Below, piece by piece: positions 12,160-23,466 of a stretch of 64,000 nucleotides of DNA. The notes under the pieces were generated by a model that had not been told where the DNA came from, searched no databases, and saw only the letters and a list, made by a program, of their open reading frames with translations. The position numbers were made by a program, and so were the translations under genes. This stretch comes from Choanephora cucurbitarum (Eukaryota > Mucoromycota > Mucoromycetes > Mucorales > Choanephoraceae): the NCBI GenBank assembly GCA_025331435.1, contig JAIWNI010000053.1, positions 62,001 to 126,000 on the forward strand. The letters run 5' to 3'. The first letter of the stretch is position 1. The number at the start of each line of letters is the position of its first letter.

Positions 12160-13098
12160 ATGGTATCTTATATGAAAAAGAGTTTAAGTTCATTAGCAGG
12201 CTATGGCAATCAAGATCTATTGCCACCCACTGAATTCCTAGCCAATCCAGACAAAGATGATTGTTCTGGCTGTGCTGATCCATGTACTGAACATAAAGAA
12301 TTTCCATCCTATCTTCATATCGAAAAGGACTTTCCTATCCTCGGCACCGTCAAGCCTTATGGACGTCACATCTTGATTGCCACAGGTCTAACTGATTGGC
12401 CTAAACATATTGACGATGAACCCAATTCACTAGCTCAGGCACTTTCCAGCCTGATCCATCAAAACAAATCACTGCCATGGAAAACTCTGATGACAAATGC
12501 CTCCATGACATCTCGATTCTCTGATCAGCCTGGTGGTTCTGATATCCTGATCTATCCAGATAACATACTTGTCTCTAATGTCACACATGCCAATATGAAT
12601 GATTTCTATCAACTCTTTGTGGCAGCACCCTTATCCCAAGATCAATCCAGGCCAGATACAAATCGATTGGGACAATTGAAGATACAGCCTAGCCCATATA
12701 AAAACCTGATGTTGCTTTGTTCGCATCGAAAGAGAGATAAGCGATGTGGTGTGACAGCGCCTATGTTGGCTCAGGAAATTGATCATGTATTGAGAGAAAA
12801 GGATTTAAGTGAAGAAGATGTATCGGTGATGATGGTCAGTCATATTGGAGGTAAAAAAAGAAATGGTAGGATAATGTTGTTATTTACCCTATGAATAGGG
12901 CATAAAATTGCAGGCAATGTGATATGTTATATTCATCATGGTACTCGAGGTATTTGGTATGGCCGAGTAAAGACATGCCATTGTCGATCGATTGTGGAAG
13001 AGACGATCCTAAAGGGAAAGATCATTAAAGATCTCTATCGAGGTGCTATGGACAATAGCTTTGAAAATCAAAAGAAACGATCCATTTTATCATGGTGA
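12160..13098 (+). CDS. Sucrase/ferredoxin-like family protein (thioredoxin-fold Fe-S type)
   Basis: Two exons (12160-12850, 12899-13098) with a 48-base intron encode 296 residues. The N-terminal half carries CSGCADPC. The C-terminal half has LMLLCSHRKRDKRCGVTAP and, across the splice, SHIGGHKIAGNVICY and GTRGIWYGRVKTCHC. The CSHxxRDxRCG block and the GGHKxAGN block are the hallmarks of the Suc_Fer-like family, which includes yeast Aim32 and plant sucrase-like proteins. The family has a thioredoxin-like ferredoxin fold that in characterised members binds a [2Fe-2S] cluster; Aim32 acts in mitochondrial redox. No clear mitochondrial presequence is visible here, so compartment is open. Confidence 0.85.
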
Positions 13099-13308
13099 AA
13101 ATAAAGAAAGCTTATCTTAACATAGTGTCTCTAAGTGACCAATAAGAGAAAAGGAGTGTCTAATGTAGTACAGAAACGTGTGTTTTAAATTAAAACAAAA
13201 AAAAAGAGGTCTAGGTTTTAATGTGTGTTTTATATAGAATGGGTGTATATGATACATACAGAAATGCAAATAAAAAAAAAAGAATGATGATAGTAACAAA
13301 AACAAGGA

Positions 13309-14907
13309 TTAAGCAGTACCGGCAAGTTCGTTCTTACCAATGATATGAACCTTGAAACCAATCTTACGCATCTCAGCAGCATCCAATAACAGACGACCAT
13401 CAAACAAGAAAGCAGGCTTATGCATGTTATCGTAGATCTTTTGGTAGTCAAGGTGTTCAGACTTGAATTCATCCCATTCAGTCACAATGACAACAGCATC
13501 AGCATCTTGAGCAGCTTCATAGGCACTGGAACAGATAGTGATGCTCTTCTCAACCTGCTTACGGTTATCAACCACACCAGGTTCAGTCAAGTCCATGTAG
13601 ATCTGTTCGTGTTCAACCTTGGGATCGTAGATGGCAACATGAGCATTTTCTTGAATAAAGTCCTTGATCAAGGTAATGGCAGCAGATTCACGGGTATCAC
13701 CAGTATCCTTCTTGAAAGCAAAACCGAGAACGGCAATACGCTTGTTGGTGATGGTGTTGAAGAGGGTAGAGATGATCTTCTTGACGAAACGCTTCTTTTG
13801 GTATTCGTTCAAGGTATAGACTTGCTTCCAGTATTCGGCAACTTCAGGCAAGTTAAGTTGTGTAGAGAGGTAGACCAGGTTAAGGATATCCTTTTGGAAA
13901 CAAGAACCACCGAAACCGACAGAGGCCTTTAAGAATCTAGAACCCAGACGGTTATCACGACCACAAGCATAGGCAACTTCATCTACATCAGCACCTGTAG
14001 CTTCACAGATAGCAGAAAGGGCGTTAATAGAAGAGATACGTTGGGCAAGCATGGCATTAGCAGCCTAAAATAAAAATAAAGGATCAGCCTGTCTCCCTCT
14101 TTTTTTTTTGTTTATATAAACACATACCAACTTGGAAAGTTCAGAAGACCAAAGGTTAGTGGTAATAACACGTTCCTTAGGAACCCAGTTTTCATATACT
14201 TCAGCCAAAGCAGCTTGAGCAGCAAGACCTTCAGGGGTTTGAAGGGCACCAATCAAGACACGATCAGGGTTGAAGAGATCACTGATGGCAGTACCTTCAG
14301 CCAAGAATTCAGGGTTAGACAAGATATCGAAGCGAACATCACCAGTAGAGTTGGCTTCCAAGATGGTACGCATACTCTCAGCAGTACGACAGGGCACAGT
14401 AGACTTTTCAACCACAATCTTGGAGCTCTTGGCTACTTCAGCAATACGACGGGTAGCACCTTCAATATAACTAAATCCAAATAAAGAAAGGTTAGTCAAC
14501 GCACAAGTCATCAAGCTCTAATACATACGCAAGGTCAGCAGCCATACCAGCACCCAAACCAGCCTTCTTGGTGGGTGTGTTGACAGAGACAAAGATCAAG
14601 TCGGCTTCTTGAATAGCACTGTCAACATCGGTAGTGAAGAACAAATTCTTACCACGACGGTCAAAGACAACTTCTTCCAAACCAGGCTCGTAAATAGGAA
14701 GCTTGTCAGAGTTCCAGGCATCAATACGGGCTTGGTTCAAGTCAACAATAGTGACCTTGATATGGTGACACTTGTAGGCAATGACAGCACAAGTGGGACC
14801 ACCTTCAAGATGAGATGAGTGAAACGCGTCTAAAGAAAACACGCTCTCTTATTTAACTTACCAACATAACCAGCACCAACACAACAGATGTTCTTGACAG
14901 CAACCAT
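13309..14907 (-). CDS. UGDH: UDP-glucose 6-dehydrogenase
   Basis: Starts at ATG 14905-14907 ([16 protein letters not shown]) and stops at 13309-13311, with introns near 14820-14860, 14470-14530 and 14065-14147. The N-terminal Rossmann motif GAGYVG binds NAD. Further family marks are [29 protein letters not shown] and the catalytic-cysteine block [11 protein letters not shown], followed by the C-terminal UDP-binding domain ending [14 protein letters not shown]. The enzyme oxidises UDP-glucose to UDP-glucuronate in the cytosol. In Mucorales this supplies glucuronic-acid polymers of the cell wall, which fits a strongly coding-biased, clean reading frame. Codon use is noticeably more constrained (CC/TC-ending codons) than in neighbours, consistent with high expression. 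The promoter region contains long CT tracts. Confidence 0.95.
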
Positions 14908-16073
14908 ATTTGAAATAATTTAGAAAAAAGTAACAAGAAAGAAAGAAAGAAGAAGAAGAAGAAGAATAGGCTGATGCTAATAAAATATATATATAAATAG
15001 AGAGAGAAAGTTGAATCTCCGATTTAATGAATTTTCTATTTTAAAAAAAAGTTGGATCTTTTACTGTGATTTCTATTAACGACGATCACTTTCCCTTGTC
15101 CCCCTCTTTTTGTCTCCCTCTTCTTTCTTTCTTTCTCTTCTTGGCCTGTCTGATTTGCACGTGCAATCAATCGACCTATTATGTTTGTAGTTACGCATAG
15201 ATGATAACTTTGTTCCTAACACTTTCTCTCTTTCTTTCTTTTTTTTTTATTCGTTTAAATCTTGTATGAATTTTGTGGGTTGATTATTTTTTTTTTAAAC
15301 AAGTTGGCTTGGAAAATAAAGCGAGTAAGATTGGCAAATAAAGAAATTATGTATTACTAAAAAGTGGGTTCAACTTAAAATCACCCTTTTTTTTTTTTAT
15401 CAACCAATTCCTACTCAGCTCTCCAAAAAAGGCAAATTCAACTGTCCAAATTAGGCAAGTCTTCTCTGTCCACTTAAGATAAAATTTAATTTAGCAAAGA
15501 TGAGTTTTCTTTCCATCTCCATTCTGTCATACAGACCCATCCGTATACAATAAACCAAATGTTGTTTGAGTCTAAATATAGTGTCCATGAACACGTATGA
15601 ATAGAGACTGAAAGAAGAAGAGGAGATGGTTTGTGTCACCCAAGATATGAACACCAAAAGAAATAAAAGTTGTCAATTAGTTACTTCAACATCTAATGAG
15701 TGGTTGAAGATCTTATCTTTTTTTTTTTGGGGGGGGGGATATTACATCACTCTACTTTGGGGTGTGATGAATCCATTGATAATGCACAGAAAAGTAACTC
15801 ACTTCCAAAATAAAAAAAAACGCTTTATCACTGTGTCTTATGCTGAAAATAGATGACAGCTTAAAGACATGATGTTGGCCAATAAAAACAAAGAAAAATA
15901 CTTTCAATAGGTTACCATGCAACACAATAGATTCAATCAAATAGTAAGATACCAGGGAATAGCGCATGATTACATATGATCTGTGTTTTTATTACAGTCA
16001 ACTTGTACAACCTGATTCCAGTAAAAACCAAAGTGTGTTTCACATAGTCAAGATATGATCTTCCAAACTGGCT
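14908..16073. other. Intergenic/promoter region of UGDH, no supported gene
   Basis: 1.17 kb between the UGDH start and the 3' end of the LITAF-domain gene. It shows pyrimidine tracts near 15100-15240, a G9 run near 15730 and a 12-base E-box palindrome at 15155-15166. Short open frames at 15451-15657 and 15752-15967 look random. Confidence 0.5.
15155..15166. promoter_or_regulatory. TTGCACGTGCAA palindrome (E-box-like)
   Basis: A perfect 12-base palindrome with a CACGTG core, about 250 bases upstream of the UGDH start codon. It is a plausible basic-helix-loop-helix factor site; binding is inferred from the motif alone. Confidence 0.3.
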
Positions 16074-16844
16074 TTAGAGTCGACGAGAGATACCCACTCG
16101 CTTTCCACAGCCAGGACAGTAATGAGATACATCTAGCCACAAGATATCAGTCTGATGTGTATCCAACACAGCTTACTTATTTTACCTTTAAAGTACTTGA
16201 CATAGAAAGGCACCCAGAAAAGAAAGACAGTGCATAAAAGCCTACAAATCAAACATAAATAAATGAAACAGTGTAATTTGGATAGAAAGATGACATTACA
16301 ATACAAAGGCTATCAGATAGACCATCGCACCATTCCTATACCGTAATCGAGTATGCACGTATTTCTCACATCGGGGACAAAAGACCTGTGTTTCAAAATC
16401 AGGTAAATGTTGATTTGGCATCCTGATGGTTCTCTCAGGCAGATGTGTACTGGGTGTACTCTTTAGACTACTGTTGGTGCTGTGGAATCGATGACTGCTG
16501 TATTTCAACAAGGCATCTCTCTTTCGTTTCAGGTAACTCAAGGGCGTACTTGCCTTTCTGGGTATGGGTGGTGGACTGAAATAATCAGTGGGTTGTGGGG
16601 TATTGAGATAGAGGGTATGGTGATGGGCTGAACTGACAACAGGACTGGTAGGTTGTGAGAATGAATAGACTGAGCAGGCAGATTGACTGTCTTGTTCGAT
16701 TGCCTGAGTATCAGCTGATGGATAGAGTCTGATGTCATGAGGTCGATCCTCTCTGAATAATAAGTTTCTTTTCTGTAGGGTTTGTGAATGGCCTACATTG
16801 GGATCATGGTGAGTGGTATAATTTGAGTGAAGGAGAACACTCAT
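16074..16844 (-). CDS. LITAF-domain (LITAF/SIMPLE-like) membrane-associated zinc protein
   Basis: Three exons. Exon 1 (start 16844) encodes a ~150-residue Ser/Pro-rich tail (SQPTSPVV, SPPPIPRK) and then ETQVFCPRCEKYVHTRLRYRNGAM. Splicing out about 16249-16304 and 16133-16185 adds a hydrophobic stretch containing LFWVPFYVKYFK and then DVSHYCPGCGKRVGISRRL with a stop at 16074-16076. The order CxxC, hydrophobic segment, HYCPxCG is the split zinc-binding LITAF domain, in which the two CxxC knuckles join in the cytosol while the middle part inserts as a membrane hairpin. Human LITAF works in endosomal/lysosomal sorting. Neither knuckle is lost, but exon 1 alone shows only the first; the second appears only after splicing. 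Confidence 0.75.
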
Positions 16845-17108
16845 TTGTAGAGTAAAATAGAGTAAAAAGAAAAAGTAAAAAGAAAAGAGAAAATCCTTCG
16901 ATTTAATTAAAGAGATGTGACTGAATGAGACTTTCTTGTTTAGGAAAAGATCGACCTAAAATAAGCGTCAGTTGCAAGTGTTATGATCTAGTTGATGATT
17001 GGTATACAATAGTTAATGTGATCTCTACATACTGATAAATGTTGTCAACAGACAAATCATCATGTTATTTCCTTTAATGTCTTTTTTATTATTATTTGTG
17101 AATGATAG

Positions 17109-19209
17109 TTAATGCTTTTCTCTCTTTTTAGTCTGTGGGTTAGTTGCCTTTTGACGTTTACGTTGTTTTGATTCAAATTCATGCCAATCACCATGAATAT
17201 CTAATAGACTGTAGACAGCATAAGAAAATAGATAGAAAGCTATTCTTTTTTAGAACTTACTTGGCTGGCATCACAGGCTCTGGTGATTCCTTTTTAAAAT
17301 ATTCAAATTCTAATGCTTCTGCAGCTGTGGGTCGATTGATAGGATCCATAGATAACAAAGCTTCTGATAACTCTAATGCACCAGGTGATAATAGTCTATC
17401 ATATAAAAAAAAAATTAAGTCATATTGTCTATCTATCATTTACAACCATAGTTACGGTCCATAAAGTTCTCTAAATCGAGAGGGATAGATGCCTTGAGGT
17501 TTCACTAGTTCAAACCAAGGTAGTTCCTTCAGTGTAGGCCAGTTATCAACAGAGGGTGTACCCATGATCTTATAGATACATTCCAACTGACTGACTTCAT
17601 CTGTCCCATTAAAGACAGCTTTACCCGTAAAGAACTCAAGCATGATACAGCCCACACTCCAGATGTCAACAGCAGGTCCATAGGCTGTAGTGCCCAACAA
17701 CAGTTCAGGAGGTCTATACCATAGTGTGATCACTCGATTCGAATAGTCGTGTGCCTTCTTCTTTTCAAACACTCTGGCCAGACCAAAATCTGCAATCTTC
17801 AATTCACCTTTATTGTTAATCAACAGATTGGACCCTAACAATATCGTCAGTCATCATGAAGTCTATCTTAACACCTATTCTTTACCTTTGATGTCTCTAT
17901 GTAATATGCCCATATGATGTAAATAAGCTAATCCTTCCAACATTTGTTTCACAAGTGATTTAGCATGTGCTGGTTCAAAATTGAAGTTGGGATGCCCCAG
18001 TATACCAGACAGATCATGATCCATGTATTCCAGTACCATATAGACAGATCCCTTGGCTACCATAATCTGTTGTAATTCCACAATACGTTCATGCTTTAAT
18101 TTCTGTAATAATTTGATTTCTCTCATGGCTGTGATTGGGAACTAGATTAAAAATGGGGGGTGTTGGCTATCGAGATAGTCTATACAATATGCTTACTTAC
18201 CCCGTCCCTTTCATTCTTCATACGAATCCGTTTTAATGCCATTAATTTACCTGTCTTTCCATTACGTGCCTTATATACCTTACTAGAAGCCTTATGTTAG
18301 CTTTCATGTCACTAGATGTCTAGAGACTTACCCATAAGTACCCTCACCTACTTGACCAATCTTTTCAAACAAGAGGGTTGGATTGTCTGATGTTTGAAAT
18401 GGATATCCCACTTGATCCAATACATCTATAGGTACACCTGGTTTTATTGGTTCAATTGGAGGTTGGTTATGTGTGGTTGGTATGGAAGTAATAGTGGGTG
18501 GTAATGAAGGTTGAGATGGATCCTTTGTAGACGATGGATAAGAAGGAATCGTTGACTGGGGTATTTGTTGTTGTTGATAATAAGCATTTGCATCATAATA
18601 TCCATAATAACTTGAAGGACCTTGAGATTGATAGTATTGTTGAGCATAGTGTTGATATTGTTCAGGTGTAAATTGAGTGCCATAAGCATTATTATAATCC
18701 TGTACTGTCCAACCATAATAATGTGCCCATGCAATGGCAGCAGCTGTTGTCTGTTGAGGATCTTGTGAATACGCATTTTGATTAAAATAGTGTTGATGAC
18801 GTTGTACTAAAGGTGAATTAGGTGGTTGATAATACGCAGCAGGTGCTGTAGGCGGTTGTTCTTGTTTAGACCGAACTGTATCTGCCTTGGGTCCCAGAGG
18901 CAGGTCATCCTGTTTAGTTGAATCGCGTCGGTGATAGGATGCCGTTCGATCCTTGCGGTTCCTTGAGTCGCGTTCTTTGCTTGATCGTCTGGTAGAAGAC
19001 CATCTATCGCGACTTTTGTCCCTGTGTCTTCTGTCATAACGATCGTAGTTCCTCCGCTTCTCTCTATGACTGCTGCTACTTCGATATCGATCTCGACTTC
19101 TGCTTCGGCCATAATGTTCCTCTCGACTTCGCTTTTCGGATGTACTTTTTCTTTCTTGGCTTCGATCGGTTGATTTGTCTCTTGACTTTGAATGAGTTCG
19201 ATCGTCCAT
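17109..19209 (-). CDS. CTK1: CTK1/CDK12-type cyclin-dependent kinase (RNA polymerase II CTD kinase)
   Basis: Starts at 19209 and ends at TAA 17109-17111 after at least six exons. The first ~130 residues are rich in Arg-Ser and Arg-Asp (SRSRDRYRSSSSHREKRR), like the RS region of CDK12/CDK13. A Tyr/Gln-rich linker follows (residues ~130-230). The kinase domain shows GQVGEGTYGKVYKA, ALKRIRM, the PITAMRE cyclin-binding helix (PITAIRE-type), HRDIKGSNLLI, DFGLARVF and WYRPPELLLG. The last exon adds a basic tail with KQRKRQK. The family phosphorylates Ser2 of the Pol II C-terminal repeat with a cyclin K/Ctk2 partner. The activation-loop residue before NRVITLWY is Ser rather than the usual Thr. The last-exon acceptor was chosen (near 17209) because it alone keeps the frame open. 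Confidence 0.9.
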
Positions 19210-20138
19210 CCTTTCTCTCTCTCTCTCTATAAACTGAATTTCTTTTTTTTTTTCTAAGTAGAGAATTCCAAAAAAAAAGAGAGTTTTCTATAAAGAGTTT
19301 CCAGAAAATAAAAAAGAAAAGGAAATTCACTTGAACGTTATTCTAAAGTGGTGCAGAATGAGAGATAATGCTAGGCAAGGAGAAAAAAAAATATATATCA
19401 AACTATCTTTATTCTACAAGTGACCGTCAAAACCTTTATTTTTTTTTCTACATTTTTTTTTGACAGGCTATAACAAAGGGTTTGAATTCAATGTATTTTT
19501 TATGTATTGTTCTGCTTTCTTTATTGATTTTACAGGCATGTCAAGGCTACCTAATGGTAGTGCATTGATAAGAGGCTTATTATCTCTAAAGGGAAAGAAT
19601 ACACTCTATCAAACCATCCTATTCTTTGCATTGGTCAACAGAGTGAAGTCTCATTCAACAAAAATCCCTTTTATTGTCCTCTTCTGTTTGTGTTCAATAA
19701 GACTGTAGTTGATCACTTCACTGCTTTAAACAAGATCCTTTCTATGTGTAACCAGTGAATGAACTTGGGCCAATTTTTTAAAAGAAACATTTCTGTGTGA
19801 TACAAAGTGATAGCATAAAAACATCAAATTCGATTTTCTAAAACAAAGGTATTTGAATACAGGTAAAAAACAACTTGTCTTCTTGTTTCTATCAACCAAT
19901 AAAAAAGCCTTCGTCTTGTTTCTGTGTGCGCTATTTTCTCAAACAAAAGCTGGTTTGTTTTGTTTGAAAATAGACTTTTTTTTTTGAGCCAACAAAAGCA
20001 TCTGTTGAATTCAAATCTCCGATCACTTACCTAATACGGCAATAGATAAAAGATCATCTTTCACCACTATATAAACCATGATCTATTTTTTTTTTAAGTA
20101 AAGCACCTTCTTCCCCCCCTTCTCTCTTTTTATATATC
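19210..20138. other. Divergent promoter region between CTK1-like and aconitase genes
   Basis: 0.93 kb between two divergent start codons. Contains poly-T tracts and an imperfect inverted repeat near 19935-19975 (CTCAAACAAAAGC...TTTGTTTGAAAA). An open frame at 19460-19708 has no motif and is not called. Confidence 0.5.
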
Positions 20139-22644
20139 ATGATCACTGCTTGTTTAACTAGGCAAACATATAGGGTAATTAAAAAAAAAAGAAGCATGTT
20201 TATAGGATCAATGTATTCATTCAATCCATTTAGGCTACTTTCCGTCATTTGACTACTCGCACTTTAGCTACACAATATAACCCTATCGTCCAAAAGGACT
20301 GTGCTTCCATCACACCTCCTTATGCCAAACTAACAAAAAACCTGGACTTGGTCAAGCGTATCTTGGACAATCGGCCTCTTACATTAGCCGAAAAGATTGT
20401 CTATTCTCACCTGAGAAACCCTGAAGAGACAGTGCCTGTGCGTGGTGAGACCTATCTCAAGTTATCTCCTGGTAAGTTTAAAGAATTGAGTTGGCATCAA
20501 ATACTAAGGAGAAAATGATCTAGATCGTGTGGCCATGCAAGATGCCTCTGCTCAAATGGCTCTCTTACAATTCATGCTCTCGGGTATGCCTACCACAGCT
20601 GTCCCCAGCAGTATTCATTGTGATCACTTGATTGCTGCCAATGAAGGTGCTGATAAAGATGTAGCCCAATCAATTGTCACCAATCAAGAAATCTTTGATT
20701 TTCTGGAAAGTGGTGCTAAGAAATACGGTATTGCCTTCTGGAAGCCAGGAAGCGGTATTATTCATCAGATTGTGTTGGAAAACTATGCTGCTCCAGGTGG
20801 TTTGATGCTCGGTACTGATAGTCATACACCCAATGCAGGTAAGATAGAGAAAGCGATCTTCTACGAGTGTACTTAAACCATGTTGCTTAGGTGGTTTGGG
20901 TATGATTGCCATTGGTGTAGGTGGTGCTGATGCTGTAGATGCTATGGCCAATATTCCTTGGGAACTCAAGGCACCCAATGTCATTGGTATCAAGCTGACA
21001 GGCCAACTGAACCCTTGGGCCAGTCCTAAAGATGTCATTCTCAAGATTGCCGGTCACCTCACTGTCCGTGGTGGTACAGGTCACATCATTGAATACTTTG
21101 GTGAAGGTGTCGATCGTCTCTCCTGTACAGGCATGGCCACCATCTGTAACATGGGTGCTGAAGTGGGTGCCACCACCTCTGTCTTTCCTTATACCGACAG
21201 CATGCGTTCTTACCTCAAAGCCACCGGTCGTGGTGCCGTCAGTCAGGCTGCAGATGGCCATACTCACTTTCTGCGTGCAGACCCAGGTGCTCATTACGAC
21301 CAACTGATCGAGATCAACCTGTCTGAAGTCGAACCCCACATCAACGGTCCCTTCACACCTGACTTGAGCACACCTCTCAGCAAATTCAAGGCGTTTGTGG
21401 AACAAAACGGATGGAAGGATGAACTGAGTGCGTCCCTGATAGGCAGCTGTACCAACTCTTCTTATCAAGACATGTCGCGTGCTGCCTCCATGGCCAAACA
21501 GGCAACAGATGCTGGTGTCGACATCAAGTCTCGGTTCTTGGTCACGCCTGGTTCAGAACAGATTCGTGCTACCATTGAGCGCGATGGTCAACAAAAGGTC
21601 TTTGAGGAAGCTGGCGGTCAAGTACTGGCCAATGCCTGTGGTCCCTGTATCGGTCAATGGAAGCGATCTGAAAAACAAGGCGAAGAAAACGCTATCTTGA
21701 CTTCCTTTAACCGTAACTTCCGTAGTCGTAACGATGGCAATGCTCAGACCATGAACTTCTTGGCTGCTCCCGAGATTGTGACCGCCATGGCCTTTGCTGG
21801 TAAACTCTCCTTCAATCCCATGACCGATCGACTTCAGACCAAGGACGGTCAATCGTTCCAGTTCAAGCCTCCCAGTGGTGATGATCTCCCTCTCCATGGA
21901 TTTGAGGCAGGCAGAGCCACCTATGAACCTCCCTCACCTACGCCTACTCCCGATAGCTCCGTCAAGATCAACATTGACCCCAGATCCAACCGTCTTCAGG
22001 CCCTTGAACCCTTCCCTGCCTGGGACGGACAGGAACTCAAGGACATTCGGGTGTTGGTCAAGGTCAAAGGCAAATGTACCACTGATCATATCTCTGCTGC
22101 AGGTCCCTGGCTCAAGTACAAGGGTCATCTGGAGAACATTGCCGAGAATACCTTGATTGGTGCTCTGAATGCAGACAACCATCAGGTCAATGTGGTCACT
22201 GACATCACCAATTCGCAAGAGGGTTCTATTCCCCAAGTGGCCAAATCCTACAAGCGTCAATCGATCCCATGGACTGTGATTGCTGATCATAACTATGGTG
22301 AAGGATCTGCGCGTGAACATGCTGCTCTTCAGGTGCGTTATCTCGGTAGTCCTGTCATCATCTCTCGTTCGTTTGCTCGTATTCATGAAACCAACCTGAA
22401 GAAACAAGGTGTGATTCCCTTGACGTTCAAGGATGATACTGACTATGAAAAGATCCATGGTGGTGATGTGATTCGCACAGAGGGATTAACTCAGCTGGCA
22501 CCTGGTTCTCCTGTTCAATTGGTTGTCACAAAGCCTGATGGTTCTCAATTGACAATTGATGTTGTTCATACCCTGAGTCATGATCAAATCCAATGGATCA
22601 AAGAAGGTTCAGCACTTAATTTGATCAAGAAAAATGTAGCTTAA
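20139..22644 (+). CDS. ACO1: Mitochondrial aconitate hydratase
   Basis: Four exons (20139-20174, 20234-20471, 20524-20838, 20891-22644) sum to 2343 bases, 780 residues. The ATG at 20139 gives an N-terminus rich in Arg and Thr and free of acids ([18 protein letters not shown]), a good mitochondrial presequence; it exists only when the 36-base first exon is included. The catalytic [4Fe-4S] cysteines are visible in [12 protein letters not shown] and in [11 protein letters not shown]. Substrate-binding blocks [37 protein letters not shown] and [13 protein letters not shown] are complete. It interconverts citrate and isocitrate in the TCA cycle. Fungi often carry a second mitochondrial paralogue (Aco2/AcoB) acting in lysine synthesis; I cannot exclude that this is that copy, since one copy only is seen. 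Confidence 0.93.
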
Positions 22645-22719
22645 GCATTGTTTATATATCTTTTTTTTTAATTCTCTCTTGTACTATAATCACTATCCCT
22701 CCCAATTCTAATGCTATGG

Positions 22720-23432
22720 TTACCAAATGCGTGTAACAAATAAATGATATACTTTTGATTTAAATTCAGGTTGAATGGATTCAGGCCTTGTACAATTAGC
22801 AGACACATTGATTTTAAATACATTTAAGCCCTTGATCAATGGAACAGATTGCCATTCATAGTCAGATGTAGCATTCAGTTTGACATTGTTCTGGAGAACA
22901 GTGATATTCAGTCGTTTACTCTCTGCCTTCACCACCTCTGCCAGTTGAGATTTGATAGTCACTTGTTCTACATTCGCAGGTACATCCACACTATGGTTAG
23001 CATAGATACCATCTACAGTCATGTCCACAGATTGATCTGTTGAAGTAATAATGATCTCTTCCATGATATTTACTATCCAAGAAATAAAAAAGGTAATCAG
23101 TTCATCTATCTTAGTGTTTAAACAGTATTACTTTACAATGGTTTTGACAGAGAGCATAGAATTCACTTGAGGCATGATCCAGAAGAGGTGATTTAGGTGA
23201 AGTCATCAGATTTGTGTTTGAATCAGAAAAGGAGGCATAGTTGGGTGTATGGTTGACAGCAGCAGCGGCAGCCACGGCAGCAGCAGCAGCAGTAGCCGCA
23301 TTATACGCATTCATATCATACATGGGTGTATTTGTGATGGTAGGTAACATCATAGGCATCATGGGCTGTGGTACTTGTAAAAGACGTTGTTGCATCATTT
23401 GATGATGTAGCATCTGTTGTTGTTGTTGTTGC

Positions 23433-23466
<34 letters not shown>

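Noticed and set aside
13420..14484. Plus-strand frames opposite UGDH
   Set aside because: Antisense shadows of UGDH exons without motifs.
20670..22458. Long minus-strand frames opposite aconitase
   Set aside because: Antisense shadows of a strongly biased coding exon; the plus-strand protein is a full aconitase.
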